DNA from: Forficula auricularia
Lineage: Eukaryota; Arthropoda; Insecta; Dermaptera; Forficulidae
Length of the DNA: 64,000 nt
Assembly (NCBI GenBank): GCA_024734495.1
Contig: JALMQS010000075.1
Location: forward strand, 8,975,313-9,039,312
Direction of reading: 5' to 3'
Part shown: positions 1 to 10,249 of the stretch, piece by piece
Layout: every line of letters begins with the position of its first letter
How positions within the stretch are numbered: position 1 is the first letter of the stretch
Notes under the pieces: model-generated
Database searches by the model: none
What the model was told of the DNA's origin: nothing
What the model saw: the letters and a program-made list of their open reading frames with translations, nothing else
Translations under genes and position numbers: made by a program

Positions 1-95
1 TTTGTATTTTCAATTTAATTATTAATTTAACTTCATTATATTTTATTTTTCTTTAATTATTAATTAATTTACTCTGTATAAAAAAATAATCATTT
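1..95 (+). repeat. AT-rich block, inverted copy at 36749-36843
   Basis: This opening block reads almost base for base as the reverse complement of 36749-36843, including the run around ACTCTGTATA and the outer TTTGTATTTTC end. No coding potential is visible. The match stops sharply at the outer end of the second copy (followed there by TTCTTGC) and here meets the window edge, so the true repeat may be longer on this side. It is either the end of an unrecognised dispersed repeat or an old inverted duplication. Confidence 0.75.
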
Positions 96-1090
96 TATTT
101 TATTATTACATATTTCCTTTGCCGTTTATTTAATTATTATTTTTTAAATTAATTATTTATTTTTATTATAATTTTATTAAAATTGAATTTATTTGAGTGT
201 TTAATCAAATTATCCATCTTACCTCTCTCTCCAAATTACCCACCTGATGGGGTCGCGACCCTTGTTTAGATAAACAGCCTAAAGATACTTGTGTTAGATT
301 TTCATTAGTTATAATTTCTATCTAACACAAAGATTTATTTATTTATTTACTTATTCCATGAAAAAAAAACATGTAAAAATTAATTTATTGTTCAGATTGA
401 TTTATTATTATTTGTTCGTTTTATATTCACTATCTCTCTTTTTGAGGGAGAATGGATGGATTGAAGGGGGGGGGCTGGTGGGGGTAAAAAGAGGTGGTGG
501 GTTGAGTCAAAGACAGATTTCAATTTAGAATGAATAACAGGACCAAAAAAAAAAGAATACTTTGACAAAGGCAAATCGATATTGTTTTATGCCGATTGGC
601 TAGAAAGAATTAATATGTGTATGTGCAGGGCGGCCAGGCAGGCAGCAGCCCCCCCCCCCCCCAATGCGCTTTAATCTCAACGATTCAGTTAACTTGTATA
701 GAAAGAGAGAGAGAGAGCCAGCCCTTCTGCCTATTTTTTCGTCAAAACACCCCCACAGGTGTATTTGAAAAGGAATTACTCAGATATAAAAATTTTGTAA
801 AACTCTACAAGCCCTCTATATCACAATTATGTTTCTTTTATTATTAATGACATTCATTCAATTGCATCACCTGACAATAGGGCTTGATTGTCCTTTGCAT
901 ATAATATATACGTCATTCAATACATAAAACGGGGAGGACCGAGATTCGTTGTTTTCAATTAGGGTTTATTTAATCAATCATTTGTTTTGTTTTGATTCAA
1001 CCACATGTTAATAATTAGTTTAATTAAAAAACCTTTCAAAATATTCCCCCCTCCCCTCCACCCCACTAAATTGAGACCTGGTTACATAAT
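96..1090. other. Unique AT-rich DNA, no gene seen
   Basis: This interval holds poly-A/T stretches, a C-tract near 650-662, a short GA run near 704-716 and G-rich runs near 467-485. The open frames are short and low-complexity and resemble no protein I know. No promoter or exon boundary can be supported. Confidence 0.6.
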
Positions 1091-1955
1091 TATACGAGGA
1101 GAGGCAATTTAATAACCGGACTTGTCTCATAACAATTTTTAATCGTCACCAATTACTCCAGAAACTTTATCGCCTTCAAAGTATTCCCCTTGGCGATCCC
1201 TACACCGCTCCATACGAATTTTCCATTGTTCAAAACAGTGCTGGAAGTCCGCTTCTGTCAGCTGGTCGAGAACCTCCGTCGCTTTTGATTTTACCGCTTC
1301 CAAGGGTCGATTTGGCCTGGAAAATAAAAAAAATGTCACAGGAGGCTAGATTGGACAAGTACGGTGGATGTCCCAACAAGGTGATGCCATATTTTGCAAG
1401 GAACGCTTCCACAGCCAGAGCGGAATGGGCTGGCGCATGTCTTGGCTAAGCACCCAAACTTTGCGCATGTTGAATGATTCATGCAAAATCTTACGAACAC
1501 TTTTTTGTCGATTCCTGTCATTTCAGCAAGACTTCGGATATTCAGATGACGATTTTCGAGAATCAATTTACCAATTTTTTCGATGTTTTCGTCCATTTTT
1601 GACGTTAAGGTTCGTCCAGGGCGTGGATCGTCTTAGGTTGTTTCACGTCCTTGTTTAAAACTTGTGTGCGCAATAAACATTCATTTCCGTATACTTCTTT
1701 TAACATTGCATAAGCTTCTGAGGCAATTTTCCCCAGTTTCCGCTAACCTGTTGGCATTTTTCCGAAGCGTCGCTCACGCGGAGACTATTTCGGACGATTG
1801 CTACAGACAAACTGAGCGATCTGCAGACTTGTCTAGCAAGCTGAGGATGGGGCAAGGATCACCAGACACAATCATGTTTAAATCTGCCGTGGTGCACTCT
1901 CTGTTTGCCATTAGTAGCATCAGTCCGGTTTTTAAATTGTCCTTCCTCTTATATA
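1091..1955 (-). pseudogene. Deleted mariner element with broken transposase
   Basis: This is a Tc1/mariner relic on the minus strand. Its ends are similar inverted repeats: about 1091-1128 (ACGAGGAGAGGCAATTTAATAACCGG) and the reverse of about 1923-1955 (AAGAGGAAGGACAATTTAAAAACCGG). Inside are pieces of one transposase in order: KIASEAYAMLKEVYGNECL near 1680-1740, the helix-turn-helix part NIEKIGKLILENRHLNIRS near 1535-1590, FLAKYGITLLGHPPY near 1360-1405, and the C-terminal LTEADFQHCFEQWKIRMERC near 1190-1265. The catalytic centre is largely deleted and frames shift several times, so it cannot make transposase. At about 865 bp it is shorter than a typical 1.2-1.3 kb mariner. The family is clear from the residues; the subfamily is not assigned. 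Confidence 0.85.
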
Positions 1956-2769
1956 GTATAAGAGCTATTTTAGAATCGCTGGTTTTTTCTTATTGAAGCT
2001 TGGTAGGGATGTGGTATGTCTGGCTGCTGGGAGCGATTGCGTTTACCACTACGCATCCCATATTGCATTTGCAAATTTCGTATTTTCAAATCATTTTATG
2101 TTGATTTTTTTTTAATTTTGCTTATCTCTTTGTGATATTTACAACTAGCTGGACGACCCTCCCTCCCCCTTGAGTTGTTTGGGGGGGGGGATTTCTTTAA
2201 ACAAGAGTTGTCAGAAATCACATCCTCTAAATCTTTGCTTCTAACCGAATTTGCCGTAGAGTTAATAATTTAAAAGTTCCTGCTACTCTCGTCAAAATAA
2301 AAACATTTCAATTAAATTTAAGAGTTATTTGATAAATCCAGTAGTGCCCTATACCCACCCCCCGCTCCCCAAGCCCTCTTTTGCAGTCAAATATCAAAAT
2401 GTTCTAAAGCAATCAATTTAAGTTAGAAGACATCTGATCCAAAAACGAAATTTCATTAGAATTTTTCCAGCCGTTTTTAAGCAAATTGTGAATGCAATTT
2501 CAATTTTTTGACCCCTCTCCCCACATTTTGGGTTGCAACTTTTTGTATTTCTAGTCTTCTGGTGGCCTACAGATTATGTATACATATTTTGGTTTTGTTT
2601 GGTTCAAAACGCTAGAATTTTCATTAAAGAATTCCTAAAATAAATATCTTTTCCATTTTAATAAAAATACTTTTTATTTATTCAAGTATAACTTCCCTTC
2701 TACAATAATTGAAACTATTAACGAGCGAAGGTCTGTTTTTCACGTACTTTTGGTTGTGAATTTTTACTT
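1956..2769. repeat. Degenerate dispersed repeat, related to 19283-19680
   Basis: The part from about 2145 to 2600 shares ordered blocks with 19283-19680: GTTGTCAGAAATCA / CTGTCAGAAATCA, GAGTTATTTGATAA, AAGTTAGAAGACATCTGATCCAAA and CAGCCGTTTTTA. The end of the block carries the TTTTTGTATTTCTAGTCTTCTGG motif that recurs in the C-tract families of this window. There is no coding sequence. It looks like an old non-autonomous element, perhaps Helitron-like, but its ends are not defined. Confidence 0.5.
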
Positions 2770-3478
2770 TTAAGGTAGTTCTTTCGCGATAATCCACACA
2801 AAAAGTTTTAGCCTCGTAACCTGTTATATAAATATGAGCGGTGTTAAAATTTTAGGTTATGTTTTTTTGAAACGAAATTTTCTATGGAGAGAGACGGACT
2901 GGTAGAAATTTTAATTGAATGTAATGAAAGGCAGCCCAGGGGTAGTGAGGAAAGAAAAAATTAACACATATCAAAAAAGGAGTAATTTATTGGAATCCTT
3001 CCTCCTTTCCTTTCAAACCGACGTTTCGGAGGATTCTTCCCTCCTTCTTCAGGGTTTCAAGGGGTCAATGATATATTAATATTTTTTTTTTCATTCATTG
3101 ACCCCTTGAAACCCTGAAGAAGGAGGGAAGAATCCTCTTGGTTTGAAAGGAAGGGAGGAAGGATCCCAATAAATTACACCTTATTTGATATGTGTTGGTT
3201 TTTTGTTTCCTCCCTACCTTTGGGCTGCCTTCCATTACATTCAATTTAGGTTATGTTTTTTAACGTGACTGTACTTTTTACGCTATTATATTCTATTTAT
3301 GAATGGTTTCCAAGCCATTGAACTTACCATATATCCCCTCCACTAAAAATAGTCCCCCAAATACCAGCTTACTTAAGGTTCTTTCGCGATAATCCACACA
3401 AAAAGTTTTAGCCTCGTAACCACTCTATAAATATGAACGGAACTAAAATTTTAGGTTATGTTTTTTTTAACGTGACTG
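2770..3478 (+). repeat. About 105 bp direct repeats flanking a Penelope-like unit
   Basis: Two copies of a block containing TTCTTTCGCGATAATCCACA and TAGCCTCGTAACC lie at about 2770-2875 and 3373-3478. They differ at scattered positions. The DNA between them contains the palindrome at 2914-3247 and unique sequence. The copies could be two pieces of one older element or a local duplication. Confidence 0.7.
2914..3247. repeat. Penelope-like palindrome with hammerhead-like core
   Basis: The arms at about 2914-3065 and 3098-3247 are inverted copies (AATTGAATGTAATG ... CATTACATTCAATT) around a loop of roughly 30 bp. On the minus strand at 3020-3052 the left arm reads CTGAAGA, a stem of GGAGG/CCTCC, then GAAACGTC, which matches the hammerhead core (CUGANGA, stem II, GAAA, UH). 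The right arm has lost GAAAC, reading CTTGGTTTG instead. Such motifs are known from terminal repeats of Penelope-like retroelements; the family assignment is inferred from the motif and arrangement because no reverse transcriptase is present. Confidence 0.6.
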
Positions 3479-4457
3479 TACCACTCACACTACGAAATCT
3501 CTATATGGATACACACATACTTGCCGGGTCGTTTCCAAGCCATTGATCTAATATCCCTCCACTAAAAATAATCGGTGTGTTAAATTGTCTTCAAATTTTA
3601 ACAGTATGCTTTTAATGGCTTATAGGTATTCCAAGTTTGACTGAAGACTTCTTGGATTTTTGCATTTGTGAAATGACTGCGTAAGTCAAATAATTTACTT
3701 AAATATAAAATATTGATTATGAGTAGCATTTATGCCCCCCCCCCCCCCGCAAAGGGACTGTTAATTCATGGCCCCTTATTCTCGGCGTCTTATCTTGAGC
3801 CCCCCATAAGCAGGGGACATCTCTTATTCTCTTCTCTGCAAAGCTTAACTCAATTTTCTCTTTATTAATTAAAAAACATTGTGATTACAATTCGTGACGG
3901 TTTGTATAATATATTGTGTGCACAAGGGACACTTTCTCTTTCTCTTTCTCTTCTGAGAAAGGCAGAGAGAGAGAGAGAAATAAATTTACTTTTTATCTTT
4001 TCCACTGCCTTTGTCTTCTTCTTCTTCTGGTAAATGATCAAACGGGGCTTTTGCTTCAATTTATTATATAAATACTTGAGGTAAAAAAAGGGATAGGGTT
4101 GGAGGGTGAGGAGGGGAAGGCCCAGCTGCTCCTTTTCCAGGTTATTTCGCAACAGACAAGGGAAATCCCCCCCCGCGTCTAAAGGCCTGCCTGGATGGAT
4201 GTTTAGTTAACCTCTTCTTCTCTTCCACTAATCCTAATAATTAGCTTCAGATTAAATGAATAGAACAAAAAGAGGCCGGCCAGTCTTTGTTCATCTCTCC
4301 ACAAAACAACAAAGAAGCCAGGCAGCAGCTCAACAAAGAGTAATCAAAAAATTTAATATTTTTAATAGAATTAAAAAGGCTTTTATCTCAAAGTAACAGA
4401 TTTGCTTAACTTATCCTCCTATTCTATATCAATATTTTTATAAACATATATTATATA
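3479..4457. other. Low-copy DNA, no gene seen
   Basis: This stretch holds a C-tract near 3736-3748, a CT-rich simple run near 3932-3980 and AT-rich filler. The minus-strand open frame near 3865-4152 is dominated by simple repeats and resembles no known protein. Confidence 0.55.
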
Positions 4458-5628
4458 CAGGGTGAGTTTTTTTTTATCTTGAGACAGTATTATAATTTAA
4501 AAATAGTGCATTATATGAAAAAAGTTTCAAATAAAAGTTTATTTATATCAAGGGGGAAACTAAACTACGCTATTGTTTGTCGACCTAGAACAAGCTTTCA
4601 AGGGTATTTCGAGGTCAAGTTCAGTTTTTTAAATGGAAACCTATATGTTTATGTATCTACAAAAAAAAAAAAACTGAACAACTTTTATTAGAACTATTTT
4701 TTTATATGACATCAAATAAAAAAATATTAAATCAATTAGATCTCAAAAAAATTCTAATAATTATTCTTAACAATATACAACTTAATTATAGAATAATAAT
4801 GTTCAAATATTTAATTATTAAATAAATAATTTATTAAATTAATAATTTTGCGACATTGTTCTCAGACATTCTAGAGTGTTTCGCAAGTCTTATTAAATTT
4901 ACAACACGATAAAATGAAGCTTGGGAGGGTGTATTCCTATCAGGAAAATGCTCGGCATCTATTTCAATGGCAAACCCATAACACTTCTTCCACATTCACC
5001 CCATAAATTAAGACCATTTCAATTCTGTCTTCAACAAAAAATGATCCATTTTTATTATGGTAATACAATCTAGTAACTATCTACTGAATTGACACGAGAA
5101 ATAAACTTTTTTAAACTCAAGAATTTTAAATGGATCTAGGTATTAAGTAGAAAATAATCTCTTAAATCTATATATAATAAAGTTTTAAGATCTATTTTAT
5201 AATTATTTTCATTGTTGTGACTTTTCAATTTAGTAATTATTTATTTAATAATTAATTATTTTTTAATCATTATTATTTGATAATTAAGTTAAATAATTGT
5301 TAAAAATAATTATTAGGATTTTTGAGATCTAATTGATTTAATATTTTTTTATTTGATGTCGTATAAAACAATAGTTAAAATAAAAGTTGTTCAGTTATTT
5401 TTGTAGATTAATAATATCTACAGAAATAGGTATATAGGTTGCTATTTAAAAGACAGAACTTGACCTCGAAATGCCCTTGAAAGCTTGTTCTAGAAATCTA
5501 GGACGACAAACAATGGTGTTGTTCGGTTTCACTCCTGATATAAATAAACTTTTATTTGAATTTTTTTTTTCATATAATGCAATGTTTTTGAGTTATAGGA
5601 CTGTCTCAAGATAAAAAAACTCACCCGG
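4458..5628. mobile_element. Complete foldback element, CAGGGTGAG/CCGGGTGAG ends
   Basis: This element is bounded by TA on both sides, with ends CAGGGTGAGTTTTTTT and (reversed) CCGGGTGAGTTTTTTT, followed in each arm by ATCTTGAGACAGT. The arms run roughly 400 bp each (4458-4860 and 5225-5628) and contain landmarks shared by all copies: AAAAAGTTTCAAATAAAAG, TTGTTTGTCGACCTAGAAC and CAAGCTTTCAAGGGTATTTC. The centre has no recognisable open frame. TA flanks and long arms suggest a non-autonomous Tc1/mariner-type foldback. Other copies are at 33362-33497, 34705-36368, 39253-42700, 49711-50256 and 55478-56640. Confidence 0.8.
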
Positions 5629-6665
5629 TATAAATTATTAAAAATAAATATTAACAAAATAATTAAACTACCCTCCGGATGAAGTCTTCCTCAGGGCCCA
5701 TAAAAGTCGTAAAACGGCATTTTCAATAAAAAATCTAAATAGTTGTTTGTTTTCTACATATATGAGGAGTAGATTGAATTTCCTTTTGTTGTTGTTGTTG
5801 TTGTTAATGTTAATATATTAATTATGAATAAACTTGGCAGGCAGTGTGTCGATGTAGAGGAAGGAGTGAGTGACGTCGTCTCTCTCTCATTCATTCATTC
5901 ATTCCCTAAGTCAGTCTCTAAGTTAATCGTCAATTGCAGAGAATAATGAATGTATTCCCTCTCAGCTGGCTGGCTGGCTGGTTTTGTGAGCTCAGTTTCC
6001 TTCCCTTTTGGCACTGAACAACATAATATCAGCCCCCCATATACCATAATACCCCGCCCTTAAATCTCCACTTCAATCACGTTGTCTATCTTTATACGAT
6101 TTAGTTACACAGAGTGTTTTTATTAGTCAATATATTTTACAATCAACTTGGTTAAATACAACACACCCACAACAACAACAACCATCTCAAACAATAATAA
6201 AACAAGTAAGTGGAATTACAATCAATCAAAGCGTTGCCATTTAATTCCCCCCCCCCCCGCATGGAATTCATTTACATTACGGTGTTGTTTAGGAAAATTA
6301 AGTATTTATATTCTCTATTTTATTCAATAGATATCTCTTTAAATAAATGTTTGAATTTAAATTTGATGAGGTCAAAATGCTGAAGGCATAGACTCCGGAA
6401 CCGGGAGAGGGGAACCCCCCCCCCCACTGACCTTTGAATTGGGGGATAAGCCCCCCCTCCCCCACGACGTTTGACTTCTTGTAATGAATTCTTCTTAAAA
6501 ATAAACTGCTGTGGCCAACCACACGACTTTACCATATACCTGGCCACTCCATGGGCGTCCCCCCCCCCTTGATGAAGAAATAAAGTCTATTATGTTGTCA
6601 ACTAAAAAATAGAACATGTAAAAATATATATATATATATAGTAAAGAAAATTTCAAAATTTTATT
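5629..6665. other. Unique DNA with microsatellites
   Basis: This stretch contains (GTT)n near 5787-5805, (ATTC)n near 5888-5904, a (GGCT)n run near 5966-5980, C-tracts near 6247-6258, 6416-6426 and 6558-6568, and (TA)n near 6626-6640. No coding region or RNA gene can be supported. Confidence 0.6.
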
Positions 6666-6669
6666 TTAC

Positions 6670-7300
6670 TTTATTACCTGACTTGAAAAAAGAGGAGGTT
6701 ATCAATTCGACTGAATTTTTTTTTTGTATATATATAAACTGATATCTTAGCCAATTGTGAACCGATTTTGAAGATTTTTTTGCATTGGGTTCAGTCTAGT
6801 TTCCGATTGGTCCCGTTTTTTTTTACATTGGTATTGGATCTTTCTTGTTATGTTTGTTCAGGCATAACTTCTTTGTTTATGAACCGATTTTAATGTTCTT
6901 TTAGCGTTTGGATCAGTATTGCTCCAAAATAGTCAAGATATCTAACTATTTATTTATTTATTTATTTTATGTACCTATGTTCAGCGAGAAATTTTTGCCA
7001 CATGAACCGATTTCTATGATTATTTTGTTTTTTGGAAAAAGGGGTACCTTAGGGGTGGAAACATATTAATTTGGTCATGTTCTGATAATATGATCAATGA
7101 TGAAATAACGTAAATCTCCAATTCTTATGAGCAAATAATCGAAATTATAATAAATAAAATCTTTTATAAAATAAAAAACAAACTTAAAACGTTCATTTAA
7201 AACCCGCTAACGTTTCGAGATAATTTCTATATTTATAAATTGAATTTTATTATCATTTTCCGTATCATTCGCCCTACGCTTTCTCTTACGAGATGCATTC
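6670..7300. repeat. AACCGACTTC family, left-half copy
   Basis: The block starts near 6680 with CTGACTTGAAAAAAGAGGAGG, a diverged form of the family end, and continues through landmarks GAACCGATTTTGAAG, GGTTCAGTCTAGTTTCCGATTGG and TTAATTTGGTCATGTTCTGA seen in the other copies. It lacks the matching right end. No open reading frame is visible. Confidence 0.7.
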
Positions 7301-7329
7301 AAGGCATTATCTTAAGTCACTATTAATTA

Positions 7330-7905
7330 CTAAATTAATTACCACAACTTCTCACCATCTACAAGGCCCAAATCCGCCCCTGTCTCGAATACGGCTCTCA
7401 TCTATGGAGAGGAGCCTCTAAATATTCTCTTGCTACCCTGGATGCAATTCAGAAACAAGCCGTCAGGCTAATTGACGATTCTACCCTCACGAAGAAATGT
7501 CTCTGCCCTTTCCCTTTTCTATAGATATTATCACGGCAGGTGCTCTGATGAGATAAAATCCATAGTTCCCCCCCAAAGCATGCTTTGCACGTAGCACGCG
7601 TTTTGCCGACTCCCAACACTCTTTCGAGGTCAAATTAGAAAAGTGCCGGACCAGTTCATTTGCCAATACATATATCCCCATGACCTCAAGGAACTGGAAC
7701 TCTCTCCTAGCCTTCATCTTTCTCAGCACTTATAATCTTCAAACCTTCAAAACCCGAGTGCATGAACACCTACGTCTACACCCTCTCACTTAATCAACTT
7801 TCCCTTCTCTTCGGTAATGCAAAGGTCTTTCGAGATCCATAGGAGCTGCATCTTTACTGGTGCACCCCTTCTTGCATTCGATTGCATTCAAAAAAAATAA
7901 CTTTT
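7330..7905 (+). pseudogene. Jockey-like non-LTR reverse transcriptase relic, C-terminal end
   Basis: The plus strand translates in pieces to IYKAQIRPCLEYGSHLWRGA and LDAIQKQAVRLIDDSTLT at 7345-7485, then in another frame to ALSLFYRYYHGRCSDEIKS near 7505-7560, and then to residues resembling the usual end of these proteins (LELSPSLHLSQHL near 7690-7730 and NLQ near 7738-7746). This order is what is seen at the C-terminus of Jockey-type reverse transcriptases, after the catalytic fingers/palm. At least two frameshifts and in-frame stops are present, so it is dead. The minus-strand open frame over 7487-7729 is a shadow. Confidence 0.85.
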
Positions 7906-7915
7906 ATAAAAAAAA

Positions 7916-8335
7916 GCCGACTTTAAAAAATTTAAATTCAACAAATAAAATAATAAGAACTCAAAAATAAAATAAAATGCACTAAAAGGTATAAAATAAT
8001 TATCTAATTTAGTTACAACTAAACGACGAAATATTTACATGAAATCACTTTTTGAAGTCGGTCCCAAACAAACAATATAAGCCAGCTTACCCGCCAAACG
8101 TACTAAATAAGATCCGTCGAGTGCGATTCATAAAATGTATATTTTTGACACCGACTTCAAAAGGGATTTCATGTTTATTTTTCCTCGTTTAGTTGGAACT
8201 AAATAAGATAATTATATTATACTTTTTAGTGCATTTTATTTGATTTTATTTGTTGCATTTAGGTAATTTTTTTGAAGTCGGTTCTATATTTTTTTATAAA
8301 AATGATTTTTTAGAACTTACACCATTCTTGATTTT
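7916..8335. repeat. AACCGACTTC family, inner palindrome copy
   Basis: The inner module of the family begins near 7916 (GCCGACTTTAAAAAATTTAA) and ends near 8270-8285 (TTTTTTTGAAGTCGGTT). Shared landmarks are ACTAAAAGGTATAAAATAAT, GTTACAACTAAACGACGAAATATT and AGATCCGTCGAGTGCGATTCAT. Arms are inverted about a centre near 8100. It has no coding capacity. Confidence 0.75.
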
Positions 8336-8339
8336 TGAC

Positions 8340-9260
8340 GCGTTCAATCCGTCGTCAGATCGGGGCGCCATGGAAAGAGTGATTTCATGGTTAACATATG
8401 CTTGCCCTCTCTCTTATATTTAATATTTAATAAAATCATTTAGAGGGTGGGGGAGGGCCAAAAAAATACAATTCTAGGCCCTTGGACCAAGCTCAGTGAG
8501 CCCCCAGAAGACTAAAAGTGCTAAAACTAACCAAAACTATAATTCAATATTTCTTTGGGTTTGGTCCAAGGGGCTAGATTTTCATTTTTTGACCCCCCAA
8601 TTTTGTTCCCCAAAAAATATAATAATCTTTTCGTAATTATAAATCGAAAATTTGAACTCTTCAGCTGTTACGTCGATAAATCGAAAAAATGCTGTGTATT
8701 TTGATTCGCTCGATAACTCGAAATCTTTTTCGTAGCAAGAGGGGGAGAGAACGTTCTTTAATTCAAACTATAAGCAACTTCCCCTCTTTCTTTATAATTC
8801 GAATTTTTCCTAGAAATGTTTACTCCTCATTTTCCGCGTAAATATGTAATTTTTGTTACTAACGTATTAACAGACATTTTGACAAAACAGTTATTATCTC
8901 GAAAAATGTAATTTTTTCGATGTTCACTTATTAGGGCTTTTTTGTAGACCGAAATGCCATGGTTTCGCACAATTTTTTTAATCAAAATAGTTTCAGCCGT
9001 TTTTGAGATATTTCAAAAATAAGAAGGAAAAAAATACACTTTTTCCATGCACGATTTCTTGACCCTGTATGGTAAAGTAAAAATACATATTCTGTAGACC
9101 CCCAAAGACTAGAAATGAAAAAACTAACTACCCAAAATAGGGGGGGGGGGAGTGTCAAAAATGAAAATTCTAGCCGGCCAAACTATGTATACAAAATTTA
9201 GTTGAGTTTGGTCGAAAGGGCTAGAATTTTCATGTTTGACCCCCCTCTTTTTTGTCTAAT
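8340..9260 (-). repeat. C-tract family copies, rearranged
   Basis: Two partial copies of the family typified at 37866-38652 are mixed here. The stretch 8830-9090 is in reverse orientation (TTTGACAAAACAGTTATTATC through CCATGCACGATT to CTGTATGGTAAAGT). The flanking 8400-8620 and 9085-9260 hold the internal units with their G/C tracts and the GTATACAAAATTTAGTTGAG motif. Boundaries are approximate and no open frame is conserved. Confidence 0.65.
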
Positions 9261-10116
9261 ATAACCTTTAAAACACTTAAAAAAAAAAAAAAATTATTTT
9301 ATGTTCTTTTCAAAAATATACTCAATTTTTCTATAATTAATTTTTTCATTTTTTAAACCTCTTCAAAATGTGGTAGATCTTTATGCCCCACCCCTGTACC
9401 ATTCTATTGTACTTGGTACAGATTGTACACTAGCTATTTAATGAAAATGAAAATCCGTTTTCGAGGCTCCCTTAGGGAAACCCTCCGCTAGCAGACCGAC
9501 CGCACACTCTTAAGCTTAAAGCTTAAAATAAATGGATTGCATAGCGATTGAGTCGAAATTTATGGATGAAAATCTGAGATTGGTTGACATAAGTGGGTTT
9601 GGGGGGGGGGGTTCCCTTTTAACCTCTGCTAATGGAATGATTGACCAGAAAGGTTATTTTAACTTGTAAAAGGCAAGTTGATCCCTTAAAAAGGGCAGAG
9701 CAATTTCCATTTTGTATCCCGACAGTTACATTTCAATTTGAATGGGAATACAACCCCCCCCCCCCACATCCCCCAATACATATGCATTAGATTCAAATTG
9801 GAATTTAATAACTCTCTTTCTTTTCTCTTAAAATTCATCATCGATTTTATCAAAAGCGACATTTCTACTTCTTTATCTAATATTAACATCGCATGAAGAC
9901 AGCTTCAAAATTTCAACTCGAAATGTTATGACTATAAAAAAAAAGATGTTGCTTTTTAAATCTTAGAAAAATCAACATTTATTTTTTTCAATTTAAAAAT
10001 TCAATTGATAAAGGGAGAAATTCTCTCGAAACGTTTGGATTTAAAATAAACGTTTTGAAGATTTTTTTTAAAGATTTGTATTTTTTTAATTATAAATAAT
10101 TTTTTCGTTGTTAATA
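9261..10116. other. Low-copy DNA, no gene seen
   Basis: This is AT-rich sequence with a G-tract near 9600-9611 and a C-tract near 9753-9764. A minus-strand frame at 9686-9889 shows no recognisable domain. Nothing in it supports an exon. Confidence 0.5.
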
Positions 10117-10249
10117 CAAGGGTAGTTTAATAAAATATATTTTTTTCGTCAAATAAGCGTTTTATTTCTCAACATATTTTAGCTCGATGCATTTAGTCCA
10201 GAGTTTTTCAATTTTCCAAATAATTGGTTTTCTCAAGGCCCTCAAAATA

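Noticed and set aside
241..270. GGGGTCGCGACCC as a hAT terminus
   Set aside because: It lacks the CA start, a partner end and flanking duplication; it may be chance.
1664..1996. 110-residue plus-strand open frame
   Set aside because: It lies antisense to the mariner N-terminal relic, and its reading frame is explained by that element.
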